From positions 1 to 22,821 of the forward strand of contig JAFSXW010000085.1 of the NCBI GenBank assembly GCA_017443885.1: a stretch of DNA of 22,821 nucleotides, given 5' to 3'. Shown one piece after another: positions 14,635-21,770 of this stretch (the stretch's first letter is position 1; each line of letters begins with the position of its first letter). Below the pieces are notes generated by a model. The model searched no databases and was not told where the DNA came from. It worked only from the letters and a program-made list of their open reading frames with translations. The stretch is from Clostridia bacterium (lineage in GTDB: Bacteria > Bacillota > Clostridia > Christensenellales > UBA1242). A program made the translations under genes and the position numbers.

Positions 14635-16308
14635 ATGATTCGTTTTCTTTTAGCAGAACCTATTAATATGCCAGCACCACTTGGATTTGATTCTTGGCTA
14701 ACCTTTTGGCTAGTTATTGTGGTTAGTGCATTAAATGCAGCTATGCTTTGTATGGCTGGATATAAATTTTTTCAAGTTTTACAACTTTCTAATTACAGAA
14801 TTAGTGGTTATTTTAATTGGATAAAAGAAGATAAAGGCGCTTATTGGGGCAGGCTTATTGTGCTTTCATTTTTAAGTTGCGCCGCCTTGCTTGTTACCAA
14901 TGTGCTTCTAGAGAACTTTATTGTTTATAAAATAATGACTTATCTTGGTTTGCTTTTTTACTTTTTGTTTGTGACCGTGTTTGTTATAAACTTATTTAAT
15001 GTTTCTAATAAAACGCCACTTAAATACACAAATCGTATGACAAGAATGATTGGTGTAAACTTTATTTTGGTGTTTGTTGCAACTCTTCTTCTTTTAAACT
15101 TCACATCTATTTATATTCCATATTTTAAATATGGTGCTGTTGGGTTAACGCCAGCATTGCTTCCTATTTTTGTTTTACTTAGCTATTACATTATGTATCC
15201 TTATGATGCAATAAAGAATAAGCATTACACTAAAAAGGCTAAACAAACGCTAATTAATCGCCCAGATTTAATTAAAATTGGCATAACTGGAAGCTATGGG
15301 AAAACAAGTGTTAAAAATATTTTAAATGCTATGCTTAGCGAAAAATTTGAAGTTTGTGCGTCTCCGTATAGTTTTAACACACCACTAGGGATATCTAAAA
15401 CTGTTAGCGAAAACCTTAAAGACCACCATAAAATTTTAATATGTGAGATGGGCGCACGCTATAAGGGCGATATTAGCGAACTATGTGATATCGTGAAGCC
15501 TGATATTGGCATTTTAACAGGGATTGGAAACCAGCACCTTGCAACTTTTAAAACTATTGAAAACCTAGAAAACACTAAATTTGAACTTGCAGAAGGACTA
15601 AACGACAATGGCGTTATGTTTTTTAATGTTCAAAAAGAAAATATGAAAAAACTTGCAGATAGATGTAAAACCAAAAAGTTTGTGACAAGTTTAGACCTTA
15701 AAGACCCCGAGCTTAATATTCAAAATTTAAAAACCACAAGTTCGGGAAGTGAGTTTGATTTAGTTTCAAACGGCAAAACGCTTCATGCAAAAACAATGCT
15801 TCTTGGAAAGCATAATGTTTCTAATATTTTATTATGTTGCCGAGTTGCACTTTATTTAGGTGTTTCTCTAGAAGAAATTTGCCACGCTATTAGCAAACTA
15901 ACTCCGGTTTCTCATAGGCTTGCATTATTGCCATCTGCTAATTCACTTGTTGTGATTGATGATGCATATAATGGAAGCGAAGATGGTGCTAAAGCAGCAC
16001 TTGATGTGATAAGTGAATTTGAAGGCAAAAAGTTTGTGATAACTCCTGGACTTGTTGAATTAGGCAAAGAGCAGTTTAATTGCAACTTTGAATTTGGCAG
16101 AAATATGGCAAGCGTTGCAGATTATGTGATTATAACTGGGGTTGTGAACTATGATGCAATTTCAGCTGGATTACTATTTGCTGGCTTTAATGAAAATAGG
16201 GTGCTTCGTGCCGGAAGCATAAAACAAGCCGTTGAAGTTATGAATACATTTAGCAGTGCTGGTGATGTTGTGCTATTTGAAAATGATTTGCCCGATAATT
16301 ATGCTTAA
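14635..16308 (+). CDS. murF: MurF-like Mur ligase with an N-terminal membrane domain
   Basis: 557 residues, about 100 more than ordinary MurF. Residues 1-200 contain about five membrane helices (roughly 22-45, 74-91, 100-120, 137-157 and 171-188). The Mur ligase begins near 210: Walker A G-I-T-G-S-Y-G-K-T-S (216-225), I-C-E-M-G-A-R (269-275), H-L-A-T-F, G-K-H-N-V-S-N (391-397) and D-D-A-Y-N-G-S (442-448, MurF's D-A-Y-N). MurF adds D-Ala-D-Ala to the UDP-MurNAc-tripeptide, and the neighbouring gene makes that dipeptide. Similar membrane-tethered ligases occur in clostridia; whether this is the main MurF or a paralogue acting on a lipid-linked substrate cannot be told here. GGAG lies about 12 bases before ATG 14635. 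Confidence 0.85.
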   Translation: MIRFLLAEPINMPAPLGFDSWLTFWLVIVVSALNAAMLCMAGYKFFQVLQLSNYRISGYFNWIKEDKGAYWGRLIVLSFLSCAALLVTNVLLENFIVYKIMTYLGLLFYFLFVTVFVINLFNVSNKTPLKYTNRMTRMIGVNFILVFVATLLLLNFTSIYIPYFKYGAVGLTPALLPIFVLLSYYIMYPYDAIKNKHYTKKAKQTLINRPDLIKIGITGSYGKTSVKNILNAMLSEKFEVCASPYSFNTPLGISKTVSENLKDHHKILICEMGARYKGDISELCDIVKPDIGILTGIGNQHLATFKTIENLENTKFELAEGLNDNGVMFFNVQKENMKKLADRCKTKKFVTSLDLKDPELNIQNLKTTSSGSEFDLVSNGKTLHAKTMLLGKHNVSNILLCCRVALYLGVSLEEICHAISKLTPVSHRLALLPSANSLVVIDDAYNGSEDGAKAALDVISEFEGKKFVITPGLVELGKEQFNCNFEFGRNMASVADYVIITGVVNYDAISAGLLFAGFNENRVLRAGSIKQAVEVMNTFSSAGDVVLFENDLPDNYA

Positions 16309-16317
16309 AGGGGGCTT

Positions 16318-17460
16318 ATGAAACAAAATATTGCAATTGTGTTTGGTGGAAACAGTGCCGAACACGAAGTTTCAGTGATTACTGCAACTCAAATAATAAA
16401 CGGTTACACAAAGGAAGAATTTAATATTCTTCCTATTTTTTTGGATAAAAATAATGAATTTTATTTTGTTGATAAAAATAAAGTTTCGCTCAAAGATTAC
16501 GCAAAGAAAACGCTTGATTCAACTATCTTTAAAAAAATTTTTTTTAGGCATCAAAAACCAAATATATATTTAAAAGAATCGCCTAAAAAAGCACTTTTTA
16601 AAATAGACGCCTGTGTTAACTGTTGCCATGGTGGAATTGGTGAAAATGGAGAACTTGTGGCATTATTAAACAGCCTTAATATTCCAATAAGTTCTGCAAA
16701 TGTGTTTGGGCTTGCTTCAACCTTTGATAAGGTTGCAACTAAATTCATTTTAAAGGGGGCAGGAATTGATTGTATTGATTTTGTTTATGTTTATAAAGAG
16801 GAGTGGGAAGCTTTCCCAACTAAAACATTAGAAAAACTAAATAAACTTAAATTTCCACTTATCGTGAAACCCGCAAGGCAGGGCTCTAGCATTGGCATTA
16901 ATAAGGTAAATTCGCCAAAAGAATTAGTTTCGGCAATAAAAATTGCTTTCGAATTTGATAATAAAGTTTTAATAGAAAAAGCCATTATTAATTTTAGAGA
17001 ATTTAACTGCTCTGCCATCGGGATTGGTGGCGATGAAGTGATGGTTTCAAGCGTTGATGAACCTGTTAAAATTCATGATATTTTAACATTTGAAGATAAA
17101 TATATAGAGTCTGCTAAAAATAGTAAATCTATGGCCCAGAAAACAAAGGGCATGAATAGCATGAATCGAGAATTTTTGCCAAGTGGAAAGCTTTGCACAA
17201 AAATAAAAGACACCACAAAAATCGTGATGAGGCTATTTAATTTAAGTGGGGTTATAAGGGTGGATTATATTTACGATATAAAGAAAAAACGGCTTTATTT
17301 AAATGAAATAAATGCCGTTCCCGGTTCGCTTGCTTATTATTTTTGGGCAAAAGATAATATTAGCATAAATGATTTATTAGAAAAATTAGTTTTGATTGCA
17401 AAAAAGAATAAAGATAGAGTTTTTAAACTTAAAAATGATTATTCTGTTAGGCTTTTATAG
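16318..17460 (+). CDS. ddl: D-alanine--D-alanine ligase-type ATP-grasp enzyme
   Basis: 380 residues; ATG 16318 with AAAGGGGG six to seven bases upstream, nine bases after the MurF-like stop. Ddl landmarks: F-G-G-N-S-A-E-H-E-V-S (9-19), H-G-G-I-G-E-N-G (104-111), F-P-L-I-V-K-P-A-R-Q-G-S-S-I-G (179-193) and L-N-E-I-N-A-V-P-G-S-L-A (328-339, Mg/ATP-binding end). The family joins two D-alanines for MurF to use. The loop that sets acceptor specificity keeps D-K-Y (260-262) but then runs through a lysine- and serine-rich insert (to about 289) unlike E. coli Ddl. It fits a clostridial subfamily with G-S-L-A in place of the common G-M-T/S. D-Ser or D-Lac as acceptor is therefore not excluded. The 3' end overlaps the WYL gene tail to tail by 14 bases. 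Confidence 0.9.
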   Translation: MKQNIAIVFGGNSAEHEVSVITATQIINGYTKEEFNILPIFLDKNNEFYFVDKNKVSLKDYAKKTLDSTIFKKIFFRHQKPNIYLKESPKKALFKIDACVNCCHGGIGENGELVALLNSLNIPISSANVFGLASTFDKVATKFILKGAGIDCIDFVYVYKEEWEAFPTKTLEKLNKLKFPLIVKPARQGSSIGINKVNSPKELVSAIKIAFEFDNKVLIEKAIINFREFNCSAIGIGGDEVMVSSVDEPVKIHDILTFEDKYIESAKNSKSMAQKTKGMNSMNREFLPSGKLCTKIKDTTKIVMRLFNLSGVIRVDYIYDIKKKRLYLNEINAVPGSLAYYFWAKDNISINDLLEKLVLIAKKNKDRVFKLKNDYSVRLL

Positions 17461-18385
17461 CATATAAATTGCTAATTTTAGCACAGCAATCTGCAAGGCT
17501 AGAAGCTACATTTGTTGGACTTAAAACTTTAACTTTATCGCCAAATGCCATAAGCCTTGAAATAAGCCCACTATTGCAAGTTGCCCTAAATTTAATTATA
17601 AAATCGCCATTATCTGTGTAGAGTTTAAAATTTGAGCCAAGCCAATCGTAAAAATCTGGTAGCACAGATGGTGATATAGAAAGGCTAACATCAACTTCAC
17701 TAAAACCACCACTAAGCCATGGTTTTGTGTTTAAGTTGATGTTTTTATGCTCAAAATGCTTGCCAGTTTTAGAAAAACTTGTGATTCTTGAACATTTAAA
17801 AAGCCTAAATTCATCTTTTAGCGTGCAATACGCATAAAGATACCAAATGCCATCTTTTAAAACGAGGCAATAGGGGTTTACAATCCTAGAAGAAATTTCG
17901 CCTTCTCTGTTTTGATATTCTAATAATATTGATGAAAAACTAGAGCAACAATCTGCCAAATTTAATATTTTTTCGCTAGAAATATTGGTAACGCCCCATG
18001 GTAAATTATCTATATAAATTTCTCCATAATTTTGGTTTTGATTTTGTAGTTTTTTAGAATTATTAAGTGCCATATTAAGTTTATCCTTTAAAGTTTTGCT
18101 GGTGATATCTATATTTCCTAATTCACTTGAAGACACTAGCGAATTAAGCCTAGAAAGTTCGCTAAATGTTAGGCTATTATTATCTAGCGTGAAATTCTCA
18201 TCTAGGCTTATTCCGCCACTTCTTCCTTGACTGCAAAAAACTGGCACACCCGAACTAGAAAGCATGTCTATATATCTATAAATCGTTTTTTTCGACACCT
18301 CAAATTTCTCACTTAAATCTTTGGCAGATGCTTTTTTATAAATGAGTAGGTGTGTTATTATTCCCATTGCAACATAACTATTCAT
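17447..18385 (-). CDS. WYL-domain transcriptional regulator (HTH_11 family)
   Basis: 312 residues from ATG 18385; an upstream in-frame ATG at 18424 would add 13 mostly hydrophobic residues. The shorter form matches where the winged helix normally begins. Winged-helix HTH: A-S-A-K-D-L-S-E-K-F-E-V-S-K-K-T-I-Y-R-Y-I-D-M-L-S-S-S-G-V-P-V (about 19-49), then G-R-S-G-G-I-S-L. WYL domain: N-P-Y-C-L-V-L-K-D-G-I-W-Y-L-Y-A-Y-C (literal W-Y-L near 181-183) and a C-terminal WCX-like region. WYL proteins are ligand-responsive regulators; several bind single-stranded nucleic acid and act in DNA-damage or phage defence. Its divergent position and the overlapping promoters suggest that it controls the operon at 18545-21767 and itself. 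Neither start has a ribosome site. Confidence 0.88.
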   Translation of the reverse strand: MNSYVAMGIITHLLIYKKASAKDLSEKFEVSKKTIYRYIDMLSSSGVPVFCSQGRSGGISLDENFTLDNNSLTFSELSRLNSLVSSSELGNIDITSKTLKDKLNMALNNSKKLQNQNQNYGEIYIDNLPWGVTNISSEKILNLADCCSSFSSILLEYQNREGEISSRIVNPYCLVLKDGIWYLYAYCTLKDEFRLFKCSRITSFSKTGKHFEHKNINLNTKPWLSGGFSEVDVSLSISPSVLPDFYDWLGSNFKLYTDNGDFIIKFRATCNSGLISRLMAFGDKVKVLSPTNVASSLADCCAKISNLYAIKA

Positions 18386-18391
18386 GGCTCT

Positions 18392-18420
18392 ATAATAAAG
18401 CAACAAAAAAAATTTTTCAA
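18392..18420 (-). promoter_or_regulatory. Candidate proximal promoter of the WYL gene
   Basis: Minus strand: TTGAAA (18420-18415), 17-base spacer, TATTAT (18397-18392), then six bases to ATG 18385. The geometry is the same as at uvrB (-10, six bases, ATG), so the mRNA would be leaderless. It is weaker than the distal promoter. Confidence 0.4.
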
Positions 18421-18428
18421 GCATTTTT

Positions 18429-18440
18429 GAACAAATGTTC
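18429..18440. promoter_or_regulatory. LexA-box-like palindrome upstream of the WYL gene
   Basis: GAACAAATGTTC, with G after it (GAAC-N4-GTTCG). GAAC and GTTC half-sites at this spacing are the core of the Gram-positive LexA box. It lies downstream of the distal WYL promoter's predicted start and just upstream of the proximal -35, a repressor-type position. It could instead be the WYL regulator's own operator. Confidence 0.5.
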
Positions 18441-18471
18441 GATTTTTGTGCAACTTGACCGAAAAATTATT

Positions 18472-18501
18472 AGTATATTGAGGGTTAAAATTATTTGCCA
18501 A
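18472..18501 (-). promoter_or_regulatory. Distal promoter of the WYL gene
   Basis: Minus strand: TTGGCA (18501-18496), 18-base spacer, TATACT (18477-18472). The predicted start is near 18465. Its -35 overlaps the -35 of the plus-strand promoter because TTGCCAA reads TTGGCAA on the other strand. Confidence 0.65.
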
Positions 18502-18523
18502 ATGCAATTATTCTTAGTATAAT
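18495..18523 (+). promoter_or_regulatory. Promoter of the acidic protein/DUF1538/PII-like operon
   Basis: TTGCCA (18495-18500), 17-base spacer, TATAAT (18518-18523). The predicted start (about 18530) falls on the AAAAAGG ribosome site of the gene at 18545. RNA polymerase cannot occupy this and the divergent WYL promoter at once. Confidence 0.75.
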
Positions 18524-18544
18524 ATATAAAAAAGGCAAAATGCT

Positions 18545-19495
18545 ATGTTTGGGGAAATAAGTGATAAAACAAAAAGAGATGCATATTTAAATGCTCTTTC
18601 GCAAGAAAGAGATAATTTTGTTGACCTAAATTTTGAAGAAAACAACAATAAAAATTCTAAAAAAGAAAAATTTGAAGAGAGAGAAATTGTTTCTGGAAAA
18701 GAAGCGATAAAACTAGCAAATAAAGATATTGATGTTGTTGGAACATTTAACAAAAAAGCAATTAACAGCGAAAGTAATGTTGCTGATATGAGGTATTATT
18801 CTAACTGGCGAACTAGACTTGCTGATTTAAAGGAAAATACGAATGAAGATACAGATGAAGACGAAGCTAATATTGACGAAGATTCTTTAGGAGTTAAACC
18901 TTCTTATTCAGGAGATGAAATAGGCAGAGAACCTGGCTTATTTGGGGACGATACAACTCTTTCTTCAAGCAATCAAAGTTATAAATCAAGCAAGGATTTG
19001 CTTGATGGTTTATATCAATCAAACACTAAAGAAGAAGATGATAGTAGCATTAGCCTTCTTGATAGTTTGTTTAAAAATAGAAATATAAATCAAGACGATG
19101 ATGCCATAGATTTAGAAGATAATGATAAAAATGAAAGGCAGTCGTTTTTAAACAGGCGTTTTGCATCATCTTATAAGGAGAGCAATAATGAGAAGTCTTT
19201 TAGTGATCATGATGATGAGCAAAATGAAGATGATTACACACTAGATAATTTTGAAGATGATTTTAATTCTTCTTATGATGATATTTCTGCTAATTCTGTG
19301 AAGGTGCATTCTAATAGAAATGCAGATGAAGAACTTGATGATGCAGAAGAAAGTTATAATTCTTTTGAAAATGAAAAAGATATTCAACCAAAAATTTTAC
19401 CAAAGAAAGATATAGTAAAACCAAGTTCAAAACCAAGGAAGAAAAAGAAAAAATATGATGCCGATATTATAGGCGTTTCAGGATTTTTTGGCTAG
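18545..19495 (+). CDS. Acidic, largely disordered protein of unknown function
   Basis: 316 residues; ATG 18545, AAAAAGG upstream. No membrane helix, no signal peptide and no recognised domain. Residues 1-85 are mixed-charge, with a possible short folded or helical part (G-K-E-A-I-K-L-A-N-K-D-I-D-V-V-G and M-R-Y-Y-S-N-W-R-T-R-L-A-D-L). Residues about 85-285 are dominated by Asp, Glu, Asn and Ser with short hydrophobic islands (L-L-D-G-L-Y, L-L-D-S-L-F, F-L-N-R-R-F). The end switches to a basic patch (K-P-R-K-K-K-K-K) and an uncharged-looking tail D-A-D-I-I-G-V-S-G-F-F-G. This is a scaffold- or adaptor-like design. It is first in the operon, 14 bases before the DUF1538 transporter, so it may bind that protein or its PII-like regulators; that is inference only. 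Confidence 0.75.
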   Translation: MFGEISDKTKRDAYLNALSQERDNFVDLNFEENNNKNSKKEKFEEREIVSGKEAIKLANKDIDVVGTFNKKAINSESNVADMRYYSNWRTRLADLKENTNEDTDEDEANIDEDSLGVKPSYSGDEIGREPGLFGDDTTLSSSNQSYKSSKDLLDGLYQSNTKEEDDSSISLLDSLFKNRNINQDDDAIDLEDNDKNERQSFLNRRFASSYKESNNEKSFSDHDDEQNEDDYTLDNFEDDFNSSYDDISANSVKVHSNRNADEELDDAEESYNSFENEKDIQPKILPKKDIVKPSSKPRKKKKKYDADIIGVSGFFG

Positions 19496-19509
19496 CTAGG
19501 AAGTTAAAC

Positions 19510-21051
19510 ATGAATTTTTTAAAAAAGTTAAGAGATGTTTCTATTTCAATTTTACCCATAGTGGTAATTTGTTTGGCTATTCACTTTTTTGTGTATAGGT
19601 TTAGTAGCAATGTTATTTTATCTTTTCTTTTGGCAGTTGTTATTATAATTTTAGGTGAAACATTATTCTTTTTGGGTGTTGATGCATCTATTATTCCCAT
19701 GGGGGAAATTGTTGGGAATAGTTCTGGGAATAAAGCAAAGGTTTTAGTGCTTATTATTTTTGGCTTTATTTTTGGCTTATTTGCAACTATTGCAGAGCCA
19801 GATGTTAGTGTGCTTGCTAATCAAACCAAGGCTTTGGGGCTTAATTTATCGCCAATAGTTTTTACATTTATCACAGGATTTGGAGTGGGGGCTTTTGTTG
19901 CCTTTGCTCTTTTTCGTATTATTGCAAAGCTAAGCTTTAAAATTGTGCTTGCAATTATCATGGCAATTATTGTGCTAATTAGTATTTTTACTGATGGCAG
20001 GCTTGTTGCCCTTGCTTTTGACGCAGGCGGGGCAACAACTGGAATTATAACAAGCCCATTTTTAATTGCAATTAGCACGGGTGTTACTAGAAATAAAGAT
20101 GGTAAGCAAAATAGTGAAGCGTTTGGTGTTATTGGTATTGCTTCGCTTGGCCCAGTGCTTGCACTATTATTTTTCTTTTTGGTTAGTGGAAAGGGACTAA
20201 CTTCTGCTCTTTCTTCTGGCGAAGAAATAATCTCGGTTGGAGCACTTCTTTTGAGTGAATTAAAAGCCACAAGTTTATCGCTTTTGCCTTTAATTTTATT
20301 CTTTTTTATTTATGAACTTATATTTGTTAAACTTCCAACAAAAAAAGTTTTAAGTTTGCTATTTGGTGCTTTAATTACTTTTATTGGGCTTTATTTATTT
20401 TTGTTTGCAATAGATTTTGGTTTCACAAATATGGGAAATGAACTAGGCAAAGCACTCGCTGAGCAAAGCAATGTTTTAATTATAATTTTCTGTGTGGTTT
20501 TAGGATTTGTGATAACATTTAGTGAGCCAGCTGTTAAAATACTTGGAAAACAAATTGAAGATGAAACTGGTGGCTACATAAAAGCAAAAACTGTTTTAAT
20601 TTCGATAGCAATTAGTATGGGAGTTGCAGTTGCCTTAAGTGCTGTGAGGATAATTTTAGATATTAATTTCACTTATATTGTTGCTTTTGGCTATGCACTT
20701 GCATTAGTTTTAATGATTTTTTGCCCTAGCATGTTCACGGGAATTGGTTTTGATTCTGGTGGTGTTGCGAGTGGACCAATAACGGCAGCATTTGTTTTGC
20801 CACTAATGCTGGGGCTGGCTGGTGGTGCTAGTGGGTTTGGTGTTATTAGTTTAGTTGGCTTAATGCCAATTATTGTGATTGAAATTTTAGGCATAATGTA
20901 TAGAATTAAAGTTGGGGCTCTTAATATTAGAAGTGAAAGAAATGCTCTTAGAATTGCCTATGAAATGGATATGCTATCTTCAACTGCAAGACTTAAAGAA
21001 GAATATTTAAAAGCCAAAGCAAAAAGGGGGAGAAGGAATAGTGTTAGGTAA
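19510..21051 (+). CDS. Duplicated DUF1538 membrane transporter (UmpAB-like)
   Basis: 513 residues, at least ten membrane helices, AGGAAG before ATG 19510. Two homologous halves are visible: A-E-P-D-V-S-V-L-A-N-Q (95-105) matches S-E-P-A-V-K-I-L-G-K-Q (338-348), and F-D-A-G-G-A-T-T-G-I-I-T-S-P-F (170-184) matches F-D-S-G-G-V-A-S-G-P-I-T-A-A-F (414-428). Each half ends in F-G-V-I-[GS]-[IL]. These are DUF1538 signatures. From memory, a two-gene DUF1538 pair (UmpA, UmpB) from Halomonas was reported as a Na+/H+-type antiporter; here both halves are one chain. Glu96/Asp98 and Glu339 in the re-entrant-like motifs are candidate ion ligands. A basic cytoplasmic tail (about 467-513) could be the docking site for the two PII-like proteins encoded next. 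The end overlaps the next gene by 11 bases. Confidence 0.88.
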   Translation: MNFLKKLRDVSISILPIVVICLAIHFFVYRFSSNVILSFLLAVVIIILGETLFFLGVDASIIPMGEIVGNSSGNKAKVLVLIIFGFIFGLFATIAEPDVSVLANQTKALGLNLSPIVFTFITGFGVGAFVAFALFRIIAKLSFKIVLAIIMAIIVLISIFTDGRLVALAFDAGGATTGIITSPFLIAISTGVTRNKDGKQNSEAFGVIGIASLGPVLALLFFFLVSGKGLTSALSSGEEIISVGALLLSELKATSLSLLPLILFFFIYELIFVKLPTKKVLSLLFGALITFIGLYLFLFAIDFGFTNMGNELGKALAEQSNVLIIIFCVVLGFVITFSEPAVKILGKQIEDETGGYIKAKTVLISIAISMGVAVALSAVRIILDINFTYIVAFGYALALVLMIFCPSMFTGIGFDSGGVASGPITAAFVLPLMLGLAGGASGFGVISLVGLMPIIVIEILGIMYRIKVGALNIRSERNALRIAYEMDMLSSTARLKEEYLKAKAKRGRRNSVR

Positions 21052-21403
21052 AAAGAAAACACACACAAAACATTTTCAGCTAAAAAGCATCAATGATTTA
21101 GATATGTGCGTGTTTATAGTGAAGCGAAAATTTGAGGGCGACCTTAGGGCACTTATTGAAGAATATGATGGAAGAATTTTAAGTGTTGTGCCAGCTAGTG
21201 GCATTAGTCATTCTTCTATGTTTGAAGCAATAAGTAGCATTAGTGAGCCGTGCTCTGTGGCTTTTTGCACAGCAAGAAGTGAAGATAGCAAAAAACTAAT
21301 TTACAAAGTTAGTGAAGAGTTAGAGCTTTATAAACCAAATAATGGAAAAGCATTTAAAATAGATATAACAGGCTATTTGGGTGCAAAAGCGTTATTTTTA
21401 TAG
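21041..21403 (+). CDS. Small PII-fold-like protein without a clear T-loop
   Basis: 120 residues. GTG 21041 overlaps the transporter stop by 11 bases; GGGGGAGAAGGA lies just upstream, so translation is coupled. After a basic leader (1-20), the pattern reads strand (C-V-F-I-V-K-R), helix (G-D-L-R-A-L-I-E-E-Y-D-G), strand (R-I-L-S-V-V-P-A-S-G-I), turn, strand (C-S-V-A-F-C-T-A-R-S), helix (S-K-K-L-I-Y-K-V-S-E-E-L-E-L), strand (K-A-F-K-I-D-I-T-G-Y-L-G). That order is the ferredoxin-like core of PII proteins. The segment S-G-I-S-H-S-S-M-F-E where a T-loop would be is short and lacks the Gly-rich look of the next protein. The call comes from topology and context, not from a strong motif. Confidence 0.6.
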   Translation: MLGKKKTHTKHFQLKSINDLDMCVFIVKRKFEGDLRALIEEYDGRILSVVPASGISHSSMFEAISSISEPCSVAFCTARSEDSKKLIYKVSEELELYKPNNGKAFKIDITGYLGAKALFL

Positions 21404-21413
21404 GAGAAACGAA

Positions 21414-21767
21414 ATGAAACTTAATGACCAAATTTTTGATAAAGATGATTACAAATTAGTTGTGAGCATTGTGGCTAGGGGATATTCTGGCGAGGTTATA
21501 AATATGGCAAAAGCAGCTGGGGCAAAAGGGGCTGTGGTTATTTCTGGCACAGGTGCAGGCGAATCAAAACAAAGTTTTTTTGGGTTCACCGTTAGCCCAG
21601 AAAATGAAGTTGTGATGATTGTAACAAAAACAGAGATTGTGATTGATGTGATAGAAAACATATATAAAGCAGTTGATTTTAAAAGCAGAGCAAGAGGGCT
21701 GGTGTTTGCTCTTCCGATTGATTATGTTACTGGCATGAGCCACATAAAAGAAGACGAAGAAGAATAG
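21414..21767 (+). CDS. PII-family regulator next to the DUF1538 transporter
   Basis: 117 residues from ATG 21414; AGGAG (21402-21406) overlaps the previous stop codon, so it is coupled. A longer frame from 21381 has no ribosome site. PII features: Y-K-L-V-V-S-I-V-A-R-G-Y-S-G-E-V-I-N-M-A-K-A-A-G-A-K-G (strand 1 and helix 1), V-V-I-S-G-T-G-A-G-E-S-K-Q-S-F-F-G-F (41-58, T-loop region), P-E-N-E-V-V-M-I-V (62-70) and G-L-V-F-A-L-P-I-D-Y-V-T-G (95-107). PII trimers bind ATP, ADP or other small ligands and gate transporters through the T-loop. The uridylylated Tyr of GlnB is absent. The likely partner is the DUF1538 transporter. It ends three bases before the convergent murG stop. Confidence 0.85.
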   Translation: MKLNDQIFDKDDYKLVVSIVARGYSGEVINMAKAAGAKGAVVISGTGAGESKQSFFGFTVSPENEVVMIVTKTEIVIDVIENIYKAVDFKSRARGLVFALPIDYVTGMSHIKEDEEE

Positions 21768-21770
21768 TTT

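Noticed and set aside
18386..18424. Thirteen-residue N-terminal extension of the WYL regulator
   Set aside because: Hydrophobic, without a ribosome site, and outside the normal winged-helix boundary. It is kept only as an alternative because the distal promoter would include it.
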